From assembly GCF_029227915.1 (NCBI RefSeq), contig NC_079887.1, forward strand, positions 7,192,001-7,256,000: a stretch of DNA of 64,000 bases. Direction: 5' to 3'. Below are positions 1 through 13,300 of this stretch, one piece after another (position 1 is the first letter of the stretch; each line of letters opens with the position of its first letter). Source of the DNA: Hydractinia symbiolongicarpus. Lineage: Eukaryota > Cnidaria > Hydrozoa > Anthoathecata > Hydractiniidae. A program made the translations under genes and the position numbers. A model generated the notes under the pieces. It saw nothing but the letters and a program-made list of their open reading frames with translations. It made no database searches and had not been told where the DNA came from.

Positions 1-1417
1 ATAAAGGAGGGGTTCAGGGGGACCTATGAGGCCTTCAAACGCAGTGTGATGGGAGTCTATAATGAGGCAGCCAACACAAGACCCACAAAGCATGACACGC
101 ATCCTATGCCTCCTATACATACCTCAGATATACAGGCTATACCACCTCCCAAACATGTCACGCCCCCAATACCCAAACAAACCAAGACTAAAAAGTTAAG
201 CAAGCATGTACGGTCCGACTGGTGCACGTATAGTACCTTTGCCTATTGGGATGTACCGGTCCCTCTAACGGTATACAGGGGTGAGCACTGCGTCACCCGC
301 TTTGTTAACCATCTGGAGGACGAGGTCAAAGGACTATATTATACATACCCGCAGCAACCTATGAGCAAACTAACAGAGGTTATAAAACAGAAACATGATG
401 AGGCTACGCGCTGCCACATTTTCCTAAAGCCCTTCGATGACTGCGAAAATAACCGTAAAGTCAGGGACCATTGTCACTATACAGGGCTGTACGGGGGTGC
501 GGCCCATAATAGCTGTAAATTCAAATATAAGATACCAAGCCATATCCCTGTCATCTTCCATAATTTAAGTAGGTATGATACCCACCTGTTTATCTGGGAA
601 TTGGGTGAGAAGTACGACAACCTGGACATTGGTTGTATTGCTGAAAACATGGAGAAGTACATCAGTTTTATTGTCAAAATCAAGGTACCCCTTGGAGGTA
701 TGGGGTACGGCGATGGGGAAACGTATAAGAAGATTGAAATTCGGTTTATCGATAGCTGTCGGTTCATGCCCTCAAGCCTGGATAAATTGGCAAGCAACTT
801 TATTGGTACAAACGCCGTCGGGCATGAAATTTCACCGGTGTGAAGATACCCGTCTTAAGTTCCAGGGCATAGACGCTGAATACATAGAAAAGTTTTGGTG
901 TAAAAATTGCAACTCGAGTACCACGAAGCAGCCTAATCGGGATCAGGTAAAGGCAAATATACCATCCATGGGAAAGTTCATCGACAAAGATGATACCTTC
1001 AGGGTGATGCTTCAGAAAGGTGTGAATCCATATGAGTACATGGATGGATGGCAGCGATTCGAAGAGTTGGAGCTACCTCCCAAGAAGACCTTCCATAGCA
1101 AGCTGAATATTAAGGGCATCAACGACAGGGACTATGCCTATGAAAAAGAGGTATTACCCCAGAGGATGACCACAGACGTACTGCTATTAGCCGACGTATT
1201 CGAGACATTCCGAGGTGTCTGCTTGGACAATTACAGCCTTGATCCGGCACACTTTTACAGCTCACCCGGGTTGGCATGGAAGGCAGCACTCAAATTTACC
1301 GGGATCAAGCTAGAACTCCTTACGGACCCCGACATGCTATGGTATCCTATAATGTACCGTTGGTCCTTTTCCCGTTGGCGGGCATGGGATCTGACACTGT
1401 TAGATATTCTACATTGA
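1..1417 (+). pseudogene. Broken Maverick/Polinton family B DNA polymerase (fragment)
   Basis: Remnant of the protein-primed DNA polymerase (DNA_pol_B_2 type) that replicates Maverick/Polinton elements. Frame 1 is open from the window edge and carries an endonuclease VII-like Cys/His module (DHCHYTG, then GAAHNSC, about 420-520), an exonuclease-type motif FHNLSRYDTH (about 556-585) and FIDSCRFMPSSLDKLA (about 750-792). It stops at the TGA at 841-843. The homology goes on in frame 2 from about 845 (YEYMDGWQRFEEL, DVLLLADVFETFR, HFYSSPGLAWKA, ending LLTDPDML near 1340), so there is a frameshift around 820-845. After about 1345 the family pattern is lost and the frame ends at 1417, before the polymerase palm catalytic motifs. 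One usual Cys of the zinc module is Phe (CHIF). The piece is cut by the window on the left, frameshifted, and truncated on the right. It is clearly dead. Confidence 0.9.
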
Positions 1418-1690
1418 TATCATTAATTTCTGTAAAGGTAGCAGCAAATGAGTAGAATGGTTTTAGATTGACAAGCTCGTTCTCAAATTTCAGCATCTTC
1501 TTTATTGTATACTTCGAACGACGTCAGAGAATTACATGCCATTGTACATGGGCAACCAGCCCCATTATATGTGATATATTCGTAGTAACAATACCAGCAC
1601 AGCATTTTACCCTTTACAAGGAACCTCCGACTACAGGTTCACCTGTCGTATTCATCCAACATACGTTCACAGTCGTTACATTGTTCAATT

Positions 1691-2366
1691 TTATTTATCA
1701 CAGTTACAAGGACGATCGTCCTCCACGTCAGCAAGACGTTCCCGCAAGTCTTGAATTCTCTGCTTGTTATACTTTTTCCTCTCCTCCTTCTGTACGCATG
1801 CCAGTGTTACATGTGGTAGGGATAGACCAATGGCAGTAAGGAAGGTCATAAAGGTCATACTTTTTAAACAATATTGGCAGTTGATACACATTTATTATAT
1901 ACCCACACATATTGGAGCACCGGGGGATACTTTTCAACAGCTTTATTGAACATGTCCTGTGTTTTGAACCTATCTGGTATAAGCCTGAGCGTAAGGGGAT
2001 ACTTTTCAACAACCTCATTACACATGTCCTGCGTCTTGAGTTGACCCGGTATGTGCCTGAACATAACGGATACCTTTTCAACAGCCCTGCTGCAGTTTTG
2101 AAACGATCCGGTACATGCCAAATCATATGGGGATACTTTTCAACAACCTTATCCCACATGTCCTGTGTTTTGAATTGATTCGGAACCCGGTAGAGCATCC
2201 CAGGATCTTTTTCAACAGCCCTGTTACACATGTCCCGTGTCTTGAACCTATCAGGGACATACTCGAATAGGCGGGAATTATTTTCAACGGCCTTGCTGCA
2301 CATGTCCTGCGTCTTGAATCGATCCGGTATGCCATTGAACATATTAGAATTCTCCCCAACAGCCAA
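1691..2366 (-). pseudogene. Degraded DUF4116-type repeat protein (Polinton cargo)
   Basis: On the minus strand, read from 2366 downwards, about six copies of a 24-residue repeat follow one another, with a core like PDRFKTQDMCNKAVEK plus a short variable stretch. This pattern matches DUF4116 repeats, known from amoebae, giant viruses and cnidarian mobile elements; the function is unknown. The first repeats read in one frame (2366 to about 2105) and the rest in another (about 2095-1864), so a frameshift lies in the third unit from the right. A third frame, 1891-1691, carries a charged helix (KEERKKYNKQRIQDLRERL) and then Cys pairs (CNC), and could be the former C-terminus with a zinc-like tail. 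Opposite orientation to the polymerase relic fits a Polinton coding on both strands. There is no intact reading frame. Confidence 0.65.
1936..2350. repeat. 72-bp tandem repeat encoding the DUF4116-type units
   Basis: The plus strand shows ACATGTCCTGCGTCTTGA-like cores near 1951, 2023, 2157, 2228 and 2300, with a sixth, damaged copy near 2095. The spacing is 72 bp, which is 24 codons. In the damaged copy about 10 bases of the core are missing (CTGCTGCA runs straight into GTTTTGAA), and this deletion explains the frame change of the protein. Confidence 0.8.
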
Positions 2367-4373
2367 TTTTCCCGGCTTGCAATATTGTTCTTGAGTAGTT
2401 AAATCAATTCAGGCTTACGTAGCCTAACAACCCTTAAGTCCATGGGTTTTTGCAATATAGCGTAATTGTTTTACCATTTTTCCATTTCTCTTTATTCTAT
2501 ACGTTTTTTTGTTTTGTCGGAACATTTCATTCTGCTCGACCTAGCGTGTCTTTACTGCGCATGCGTTGATTTTAGATGAATATTAGTATCACTAGGGAAT
2601 TTCCCCTGTATGCGCTAGGAAATTTTTGGACCTCTTATTCTGTATACTTTGATGACGTCATCACTTTATAGGGAATTTACCCCGCTGGGCAGGGCTAGGC
2701 ATGGCATGGTGCTGGATGGTGCCGGACCGGTAGGGATTTGCTGTGACGTCTTGTGGGCGTGCGCGTGCGCCTGTGCTAGAAGGAACATTTCTCTATCTCT
2801 CCATTTGACCGAGGTGAAACGTCACTGAAGTACATTTCATTTCGCCCGAAGTGATGAAAACAGTATCAAGAAATAGATTTTGGATATATTTTTTCGATCT
2901 GTTTGTTATGCTCCGCAAAATAAAGAATAAATAAAGAGTTAGTGAGAATAATTATATCGATACAAAACTTATTATCAACGTAATTAAGAGGCGCAAAAAT
3001 TGTTTAAATCACAAATTGTATTGCTTTTACTAGTTCCATTATTTCCAATATTTTAACTTTTTATAGAGTCAAAGTGCAGAACCCACGACCTCTTGCTTGT
3101 CAGGCGATTACTCAGATTTCTACGCACTTGTATTCTTAGGCGGAGATGTTGTAGTGGTAGCGCATTAAGCTTGTACTCGTAAGATTTCAAGTTGAAGACC
3201 ACACTCTGGCGCACTTCAATTGTAGTGTTGTCAGCCCATTTAATGCCATCTACTGAGGAATATTAGGCTTGTATGGAAGCAAGTTAAAGCAATGCTATAC
3301 ATATCTTTAGCGGTATCATAACATAGTTACATTCGGAGGGTAGGAAAAATCAGCCATAAGGATGGAATCCTAAGCTTACATTCTGAGTTTACGCCATCAC
3401 TTCTTGTCTAAACAGAACAACTGGTTTCGGTACGACACGCGTATTATTTTTAAGGGAAAACCTGGCTTTAACAGCAAATCGTGATACGGTACGGTATATC
3501 TTATACTTGTTTTTAAAATAACCTTGTGTGGCTTATAAGAGGGAGTCACCTTTAAAAATTTACAAGATGAATATATGATGACAAACTTAATTCCATTTTT
3601 ATCGGCAAAAATAAGAAGTAACTCGGTAAAAATGTCAAGGGCTCAAAATAATTGTACATTTTTCCGTGAAAAAAAATCATTTTGAGGATCGTTTGCAAGA
3701 ATTATTTTGATTTTACCGTGGTCCAAGTAATTTTTAGAAAATGACTTTCGAAATTTCACTTTTTCTCGGAGAAACACACGAAGCTGATTTTTATATCTCG
3801 TTGTCAGCAAACATGTAGATTCATGTTACACAGGTCCTCAAAAGAACCGTAAAAGAATTAACTAACAGGGTTGCGGAGCGCGCTATTTATGCCTGGAGTA
3901 TGAGCAATAGGTCACAAATTACAAATTCAACACAACATTGTATTTGTCGCTTATTTGATTTTTACATCTTAAAAGGGAAGAACAGAAAACAACTAAAACA
4001 ATTCAATAAAGCCGTATTATTTCAAATACGAAACAAGAACATCAAAAAACATAAAATACAGTATATTTTGCACTCTCAGTGTTGGTTGCGTCCTGACGTC
4101 CCTAACTTCGGTTTGACCAAATAAGAAGCTAAAAATATAAAATACTTGTGAAATTCATTGAACTGCAAAATTCGCCTTTGATCAACCATCAAAGAATACG
4201 AGTCTAAAAAAGCATTGCGCCTAACGCCACTAAGCGTCATTTAATATCGTGTAAAACACTAACACAAATAGAAAACATTTAAATGCAGTTTCAATTTCAA
4301 CATATATTAATGATAAAAGCAATTTAAAATACCTATCTGAATGTCACAGTGTCAGATTTTTTCCATTTTGAAC
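2367..4373. other. Intergenic: Polinton relic to CCT6 3' end
   Basis: No coding region found. From about 2500 to 2830 the DNA is less AT-rich, with several CpG sites and a perfect 12-bp palindrome GATGACGTCATC (2651-2662) that contains a consensus CRE. From 3135 to about 3215 there is an A-box-like string (GTTGTAGTGGTAGCGC) and a poor B box, perhaps a decayed tRNA-derived SINE. Just left of it, about 3070-3115, a second T-arm-like string lies on the other strand. The remainder to 4373 is AT-rich and must include the CCT6 3' UTR; ATTAAA on the minus strand at 4240-4245 is a possible poly(A) signal. Confidence 0.5.
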
Positions 4374-7300
4374 TCAACCTTTCAGTGAAGACATTCCAGC
4401 TTTCATAACTTCATCGACAAGCAGCAAATTTCCAGCGATGACCGTGCTATTATATGGAATCAGTGCATTAAATAAGAATTGACAACACTTCTTGGAACAA
4501 AACATTTTTTACAAGCCGTTTCCTGGCTTCGAAAAAACATTAAACATTTCTACTGACGCATTTACGTTACAAGTTTAGAAAAGAAAGATCTGCGCTAGAA
4601 TGAACGGTAAAAAGAACTCAAAGTTATGTCGACTAGATAAAAACATATTAAAGCTGATTAGACACAAAAAATAGACAATATATCTGCGCAAACTCCGCGC
4701 CAAGATCAAGGGTGAACACGTACCACGAATTTATAAGCTGTCTTTTAACGCGATAGTTGTCCCACACACCAGCGGTTGCCGGATTCATGGGTTCACCTGT
4801 GTTAAGGTCGATTCCTACAGGTAATTTCGATTTGCCGTACTCAGCTTGTAGTTTGACTGTAGCCTCCTGCGGATCATAACCTGAATTCGAGGCTAACGCT
4901 TTTGGAATGACGAGGAGAGCATCAGCAAAGGCCTATGATCAAAAAATAATGACATACATATACTACGCAAAATTATTTCCTTCGATTTAAAAGTTTACAG
5001 AAAACACTTCTCTTCCATCAGCAGGATTCCTAACAATTTTGCAGAGATTATGCCAATTTGTATCACGATACTTACCGTTAAAAAACTTTTGGGTGATACG
5101 TGGTCGCCATCAAATAATTATATGTTAAAAAATTAAAGACGCATTCTGAAGAAACAAAAGTTCCAAAAAATCTATTCCTTCATGTATTCATTCACGTTTA
5201 GTTTGCGTTGTTGCTAAACGCCAGTCATGAGGATTAGCGGTGGGAAATCACAGGGAATAAAAGGGTCAACTTTGACAAGAAAAAATCAACAGCAGAACAG
5301 TACAAAAATTTAGTAAACATGTTTTAAAAAAAAAACAGAAAATTTAATTATTAATTAAATTTTAATTAAAAATTTAAGCTGTACCTGTACACCTAGCCTT
5401 GCTCTCGTTGACACAGTTTCTTTGAAAGCTGATAAACTATGGTGCGCTGCTACTTCAAATGCTCCAGCACCTGGCACAACACACCCTAAACATACGCAAC
5501 AAAAATTTATCTTTATCGGTTAAAAAAAAGAAGATTCAAGCGTGTCACTAAATTGATTGTCGCGTTGGCGAGTTAGAAAATCCCAACATTTGCATATCGT
5601 GCAGTGTAAAATTTTAATGTCAAATAAACGCTAATTAATTTGAATTTCTGTGCTTTACTACAATCAGCTTAAAAATACCAGGTGGGAAGAAATAGCAAAA
5701 TTCAGGGTTTTGGACAAAACGTAGATAAGTTTAAAACGCATTTCCGCAATCAGTTTTGTTTCTTGAATAAAAAAAAGTAAATTTCCGCGCGCATCAAATT
5801 ACGCGAATGTCTGTATCAATTTTTACGCGAATCTCTGTATCAATTTCCCCGCACTTACCATATTTTCCCTAACAAATTAAAATCACCGCAACATATATCA
5901 AATAGTCCTTACCGTCCTCAATTGCATTTTTCACTGCTCTCAAACCATCCCGCACTGCATCTTTAATCATAGTTATGGTATGTTTATTGGGACCTTTCAC
6001 TAAAATGGTCACTGATTTGGGATTTTCAGTATCTTCAACAAAGGTGTATTTGTTGTCTCCTAACACGTGTTCGTATACTGTGCCAGCTTTCCCAAGACAA
6101 TCTTCAGTGAGTTCGTCAAATGAGTTCACTGCATAACCACCAAATGCAAGTGGTAATCTGAAAAAAATAATACACTATCAGGTGGGAAATGGGATTAATC
6201 ACAAAAGGGAAACATTAACCAATATAGGTTGGATTGCATTTTTCAGGGCGTTTACACAACGTAAACTATTATATTACATTCTGGATGGTTTTTAGATACA
6301 TCCCTATTTCATAGGTATCACCTCTTAGCTCCACTTGGAGGAATATGTTGTGACGATTTTGTGCATTTCCTGGCTAAAAAATCTCCATTATTTGAAATTG
6401 ATTTCTACTTAAGACGGAAAGTTTTCGTCTGCTAATTTGAACTATTTTTTTAGTCCCTCGAGTCAAATTACATCCTCGTAACTGGAACTTTAGCACGAAT
6501 TATAAAACAAATTCCGGAATTCCAACGTTTGTGTTTTTTTTAGTTAGTTTCAAATAATTATTTGAAACAAACACATGCGTGGTGAAACAATACAGCTATT
6601 TTTACAGCTTTTTTTCTACAGGGAGACTAAAAGATGTCTTATTTTGTCATTTCTGGAATCTTCTGCAATTATATTTTTAGGGCCTAACTTTCAAAAAATT
6701 TCATTCAAAATCCGCGAAACTTTATTCCCACAAATAAATTCCTACAAATACATTGAGCTTGGTTGCCACGGACGAATGAATAAATAAATTTTTCGTGAGG
6801 TGAACATTTCTGACAATAAAGTAGATAATGGCCAACAAAATATCTAGAATATACGAAGTTAGTGCTCCTCGATTGACCTTAACAATCCTTAAATTAAAAT
6901 CAAATAGAAATTTCGCTAGCTTGGCAACAGCGAGTATTTGGAGGTAATCACCCTTTAGCTTACCTCTCCATGTTTCGTCTTTTTGCTCTTCTCAAAGCAA
7001 CTATTCCAGCCTTTGCTAACATGTCCAATGAGATGGGATCGATACCCTGTACAAATATAATACACATTGCTTTTTAAACAAATTTACTTACACCATGGCT
7101 GTTTCGTCTCAAGTTAATATCAGAATGTAAGAAGTAATGAAAATGGATATTACATCAGGAATTGACGCAACATATTTACAGTTTTTTTTTAGGTCTGGGT
7201 TACTTATCCAATAAAAATCATTCACCATTAAAATTTGTGTTTAAAATTATTACAAACAACAAATTTGAATCACTAATTCATGTTGTATACTGTGAGTGGG

Positions 7301-10300
7301 CAATGTAACCAGCAGTATACTGTGAGTGGGCAATGTAACCAGCAACTGCAGAATTTGATTTTAAAACACTGTCAAAATTTTATAGTTGTTTAAACCCAAG
7401 TGCTGATTAAAAATTTTCAAGATAGTGCAATTCCCTTCCATTTTTTTCTCTGAAAAAGGGAAGGGATTAAGTCTATTTTAAGACGAAGTCTAAACCTACG
7501 TGGTCTAAAGATGTATCGTTTATCAGAATAATAAACAAACTGCAATAAGTTTTGACAACTAGTCATTCACAGGAATTCATCCTACATGGAGCTACAATTT
7601 TAACTCACATACAAACATAAGGATAGCATGATATGGAATATAATACTTGCTTTATATATTCTTCTACAAACAGAGTGATTGCTATGGAAAACAACCTCCG
7701 CTTCAAAGAAGAACCACTCTCACGACAAATGGTGATTTTGTTTGCCAGTAGCAAATATAAACACTACATACTTTCATAATCTATAACAGATCATTTTTGC
7801 AGAGAAATGTTAACCAGGTGCAAGTTAATAATTTCATACGAGAACAGATTTGATTAAATTAACTAAAAATAAAAATCTTTATGTTAACAAAATTTATTAA
7901 GGATTTTATTACGCAAAAAGCTTTTGTTGAGAAATCTTTGTACACAAGACTTTAATTCGTTTTCCATGCAAAAATGATAGGTTACGTATTACATGGAGTG
8001 TGTCTTGATTTACTTCTGGGTTAGGAACAAGCAAGGAAAATAAATGGTAAAACACTGACCTTCTGGTTTATAATAACGAACCCCTTGTCAGTCCCCTCAC
8101 AGAGTTTCTTTTTAAAGGCGATAACCTGACGAACACGGTCATCTGTAAATTGTCTTTCGGCCTGGACCAACTTTTCACGCTCGTCTGCTGATTTGTAGAA
8201 GAATCCTGCATTGACTTCGCTAACAGAAAAAAATCAAAAAGTCAATATCGACACGACAAAAGAGAATACCGAAAGTTATTCTCCTAAAGAAGCAAACAAA
8301 TAAAAAAAAAATCATGGATCAGTATTATATACCTTTTTTCGTATTCTAAGGAAACATTACAGGTGAGTATGTAGGCATCGTCAACTTTCTTTTTCATGTC
8401 TGGATGCCTTGCACCATGATCCATTACAATACCACGAACCAACCTAAAAGGTGTTTTGTCATATTTATTTAAAAGCACTTAAAAAATTAAGATGCTCAAC
8501 TGAATGCTGAAAATTCTCCAAAAGTCTCCAAAAATGTAAGAAAATGTATATACTTAGTTTCTGAGTCTGTCTTATGTGTCATTTCCATCACTTCGACCAT
8601 ATGAAGGTCAATGGGTTCACCATCACGTTTAACTCCAAGAACAGCATCAACAACAATCTGAAGCACAAAATATGCATTTAAATGCAGTGACAGCAACAAT
8701 TTGGGTGTTCCAGCTAACGCCCACAAGTTTTTTTGTTTAGGTATTTTTTAGACGTATTTCATGGAGGTAATTGTATTTCATGGAAGTAGATATTGTAAAG
8801 GTCTTAGTAAAAGTTGTATTTTCAAAGTTGTTTATGCCTAGATTAGGCATAATATTTGCATTTCGCACATCCTTACCTCTGTTAAATGATCAGCTAATTC
8901 TTTTGGTGTTTTAGTGCGAAGTGAGGTACGAGCGACATTAACCAGGGTGTCTCTGTCCATTTTATTTTCCACTTTAACCTCTTCAAGGACCTACAATTCA
9001 AAATAAACATATAGAACCCAAAATGGAACCCATACTGGTCACAAAAATACGTTCACTTTTTAGGTTTCCAACCTTACAACCTTACTACTAAAACGGAGCT
9101 CTTATTTATCTAGGTCTACAAGACCTGGATAAATAAGAGGTTCTATTTTTTAATTACAACAGTTTTTCTTAATGCCTACTTTTTCTTTTTACTAATCTTA
9201 AAGTTCACTCTTTTTCTGCATGTTTTTCAAGTTTAGTTTGTTTAGTGTCTTGCAATATTTCAGGGTTCAAAAGCACACAATCACAAGAAAAATAGCTAGA
9301 GAAATGATTATAAAAGTATTAATTTTCAAGGTTTTTGATGATATATGTATATATTCAAAGTTTTTAAGGTCACCTGGTCTTTTTTAAGGTTCCCAGTCCA
9401 CGTTATTAAAGGTTTTTATAGTCTGGTAGGCCAGAGTTTATCCAATTGTCAAGAGTTTCTATATTAGTGGCCAGCCTGGAGAAATTTAGGTCAAAAATAC
9501 AGAAGTTCCTTTTTCAATGAGTGTTTGAATCAGGACTAAAATGCATGTGCACCACAGAACAAAAAACGCGTTAACAACTTTTTTATCTTCTTTTCCTTTC
9601 TTTTATAGTTATTAAGTATATTTGTATCCTCTGGTGGGTTCAATATAGTATAATTTGTTCAATGTTTTGAAACGAATAAAAAAAAAACATAAAGAAAAAT
9701 ATAGTTGCAAATTCTGAATTTCTTTGTAAAATAATTTACAAGATCACACGAATAAATATACCTCTAAAGCTTTCTTCTTTGCCATTTCAAAACCTTCAGT
9801 AGCAAGTCTGGGATGCAATCCTTCCGACACGTATCGATCTGCCTGTTTTAATAGTTCACCAATGATAAGTACATTTGATGTTGTTCCATCACCAGTAATG
9901 TCATCCTGTTGTAGATAAACAAAAACCTTATACAGTAATCATTCATACACCTTGCTTAGTCAACAAATCTTGTAAAACTTATTTACAAATTAATCCACCC
10001 AAAATCTGTTAGACTTGGACATTTTCGTTTGAAGAAGAATTATCTTCATTATATATATGCTTTCCTATAGAAATAAATGCAACTTTTCACCTGTGCTGTG
10101 GCAACTTTGGCTATCATTGATGCAGTTGGATGTTGAATTTGCTACATAGAAAAAAATATATTATTAAACATACTGAATGGGATTTGTGATTCTTGTGAAT
10201 TCATTTTTTATGACTTTTTTTTCCAAAGACTACTGCAGATCGTTTACTAGGATTAATTTACACAACTCAATAACAACAACATCAAAGGATCACAGGGAGA

Positions 10301-13300
10301 ACAACCAGTTGTATACAAGGTGACCACTGACTTTTAAAAGCTAAATTTTGGGAGATTTTAGGTAACTTAACATATATTTTCAGGAAAAATCAGTTAAATA
10401 AGACAAAAATTTAACTGAAAATTTGAAAGAATTTAGGATATTTTTAGGATATTTTACAGGTTTTCATGATCTTAATATAAGATATTCTCAATTCATTCTC
10501 TTCTCATTAATAATACAAACATAAGAAAGAACAAATTTTGTAAAATATTATTTAGAAGATCTACTAAAAAAGCATACCATTTCATGGAGTAATACATTTC
10601 CATCTTTTGTCAATTTAATATCTCCAGCACCAGATACCAGCCTAGACAAAAAATTTTTAAGGTTACCTATGCTATACCAAAAAGAAATCCACAGTCTTTA
10701 TCTCTTGCACACCAGTCTCACAGGTTTGGGGTTCACAATTCAGGCCTATCAATAAGGAAATTACATCAGAGCAATAAAATGCTCCCCCAAGGTTACAGTA
10801 CAATAATTTAAACTGGGCGAGCAATGAATAAATAAAATAAGTTTAAAAACTCTTTTTTATATAATTTGGTACTTTTTTACTGTAAATAATAAGAAAGGGA
10901 ACATTAATTTCCATGTAAGATGAATTAATATTGCTCAGCCAGAAATTTTTTTTGGAAGTGGTGGAGCAATTAATGGCTCAGCTAGTTTCTTATTTCTAAG
11001 AATTGGGCGAGCCTTTGTGTGAGCAAGAGCAATTGCTCTCCCCTTATTGATAGGCCTGCAAGTTAAAAAAAACTTTTATGTTTCATAATGTCACATATAA
11101 GAAAATAAATAAGTAAATATATTTACTTATTTAATTTCTTTGTTCTCTGTGAGAGAAAATTGTTTGCTTACTAAATGTTATTTATCTAGTTTCTTGCAAC
11201 TCTCAATAAAACAAAGACTTACATCCTTTCAACTTTTCAATGTTTCAACTTTTATTTTTTAACAATTAATTGCTGACAACGCACAGGGAAAAAACAACAA
11301 AAACTGCAAGTTTGGCGGATATGAGGGGTCTTCGAGGATATGTGTGTACTGTATCTAATTGTAACAGAGGTCAACAAAGATCACAACAAACTGTCTAAGA
11401 CAGTTTCTCGTAAATGTAATATAGTCAACAAGGACCACATAAACAAATTATGAATCAATATAAGTAAAACAAACTGTAAACAAAGACAGATTCTAACAAA
11501 TTGCCAAAGACAGCTTAAGATTGATAGTTTATAAATAGCAAAATATTACTTAAGAATACCAGCGTGAGTTTAAAATACACAACACACCCCCGCCAACCCT
11601 GTCCTTCAAACCACATGAACCCGAAGTAAATATATATACAACCTATACAAAATATATACATAGCCCGTGCATAAAATGTCCTAAAAATATTTACATGGGT
11701 GGGTGGTAAAACCACAACTACTGCTGGCTAGCACAAGCGAGAGAAGAATTGTGGAGCGAGACCATGACCTGTGAAACTAAGATGGCAACCACGGCTACGC
11801 GCTACCGTACTAACTCCAGTCCAGGTCGTTTAAAAATTAATTAAAGTTAAGTAGACTTAACTACCTATAAATTCGTTTTTCAACCTGGTTTGTATTTTTC
11901 AACAAGGTATTTTTATTAAATTAAATTCTTAAAACAGTCACTTTGTTTTTAACACTTGTCCCTTGACATCTTTATCTTTGTTGGTTTACCTCAATGTTTT
12001 GAAATGTGCTTTTTAACCCAGACGGTTTAAGCTCCACTAGTCACTCTAAAAAAGCACTTTGTGGGAGGGTTGTGATTATACTAAAAAAATCCAGACAACA
12101 CAGCAATATTTTATTTCATTCAGCTTTGTTTTCAGGTTTTTTCAAATGTTAATGTTGGCATTTTTTTATTTATTTATTCTTTTTATAAGTTGTAAATGAA
12201 GCAAGGCTACTGAAGCTTTATTTGATATGCCAGACATTGTTCATAACGCCTTGATATATTATTCTAATAAACGTCTCATGAACTCTCCTTGCTTGTATTG
12301 TTATATTGGCTTCAATGCAGAAGTTGTTAAAACAACATTGGTATCTTGTTTTTCTCAACAAATAGAGACGGCTAATGTGTTAAGGAACACCTTTGGAGAT
12401 TTCCGTAGCTCAAATTATGTACCTTTACTAAACCTTTAGTTAAAGATTAAAAGTTAACAGGACTTTTATTTAAATTTATTGTATATATATAATAACAGAA
12501 AAGCTGTTATGCTTTATTATTAAATAGTCAAAAATTTATCGAGCTTTTATTACTCAATTAAAATAAATTTCTGATACACTGTTACTTTTTAAGCCTAACC
12601 TGAAATACTTTAAAAATAAACTATTTAGTAGCGGATATACTAAAAAAGGATTAAAGGTGAACTTAACTGAAATTTTCATTTTACACTTCTTTTAGTTTTT
12701 AAGTTTTTTTCCATACTTTTGAGTATGATACATATTAGATGATACCCAACCTCCTACCTAAGAATCTTCAAGCAAGCTTGCATGATAACTTCATTATCCT
12801 GCCTATTCAAGGTTTCTGCAAATATAACTAAAAATACCAAATATTCAGAGCAACAACTATTTCATTGTAAACTAAACTATTATATTAAAGGGAACCCGAG
12901 GTATAAAATTATGTTGGACTTATATTATAGAGCTTAAAAAGTTAGCTAACAAGTCTTTTTAATTTTTTAAAAATCTCTTTTCGTTCTTAAGATATTCACA
13001 CTTAAAGAATTTCAGATTTAATTATGCTGCATGAATTATGATGTCATATTTCAGTAATAGCAAATTTAAACATTTTCTTTTATCAGTAATTTTAGACCTG
13101 TTAAGGGGTGTGCATTCAAAATTTATCAATGCATAGATATGAAGGTTAATTGATTACCATAATTTTTTTTGCCAAAATGACACTCGTTTGCTCGTTCCAG
13201 GCCTCTTAATTTTTTGCTGACGAACTTATAACTTGGGATCTGCATGTTGGTTTGTAATCAAATTTTGTGAGTAAATATATAGGGCTTATACAAGCTTACC

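Noticed and set aside
9099-9139. microRNA precursor
   Set aside because: A stem of 19 bp with a 3-base loop is too short for a Drosha/Dicer product.
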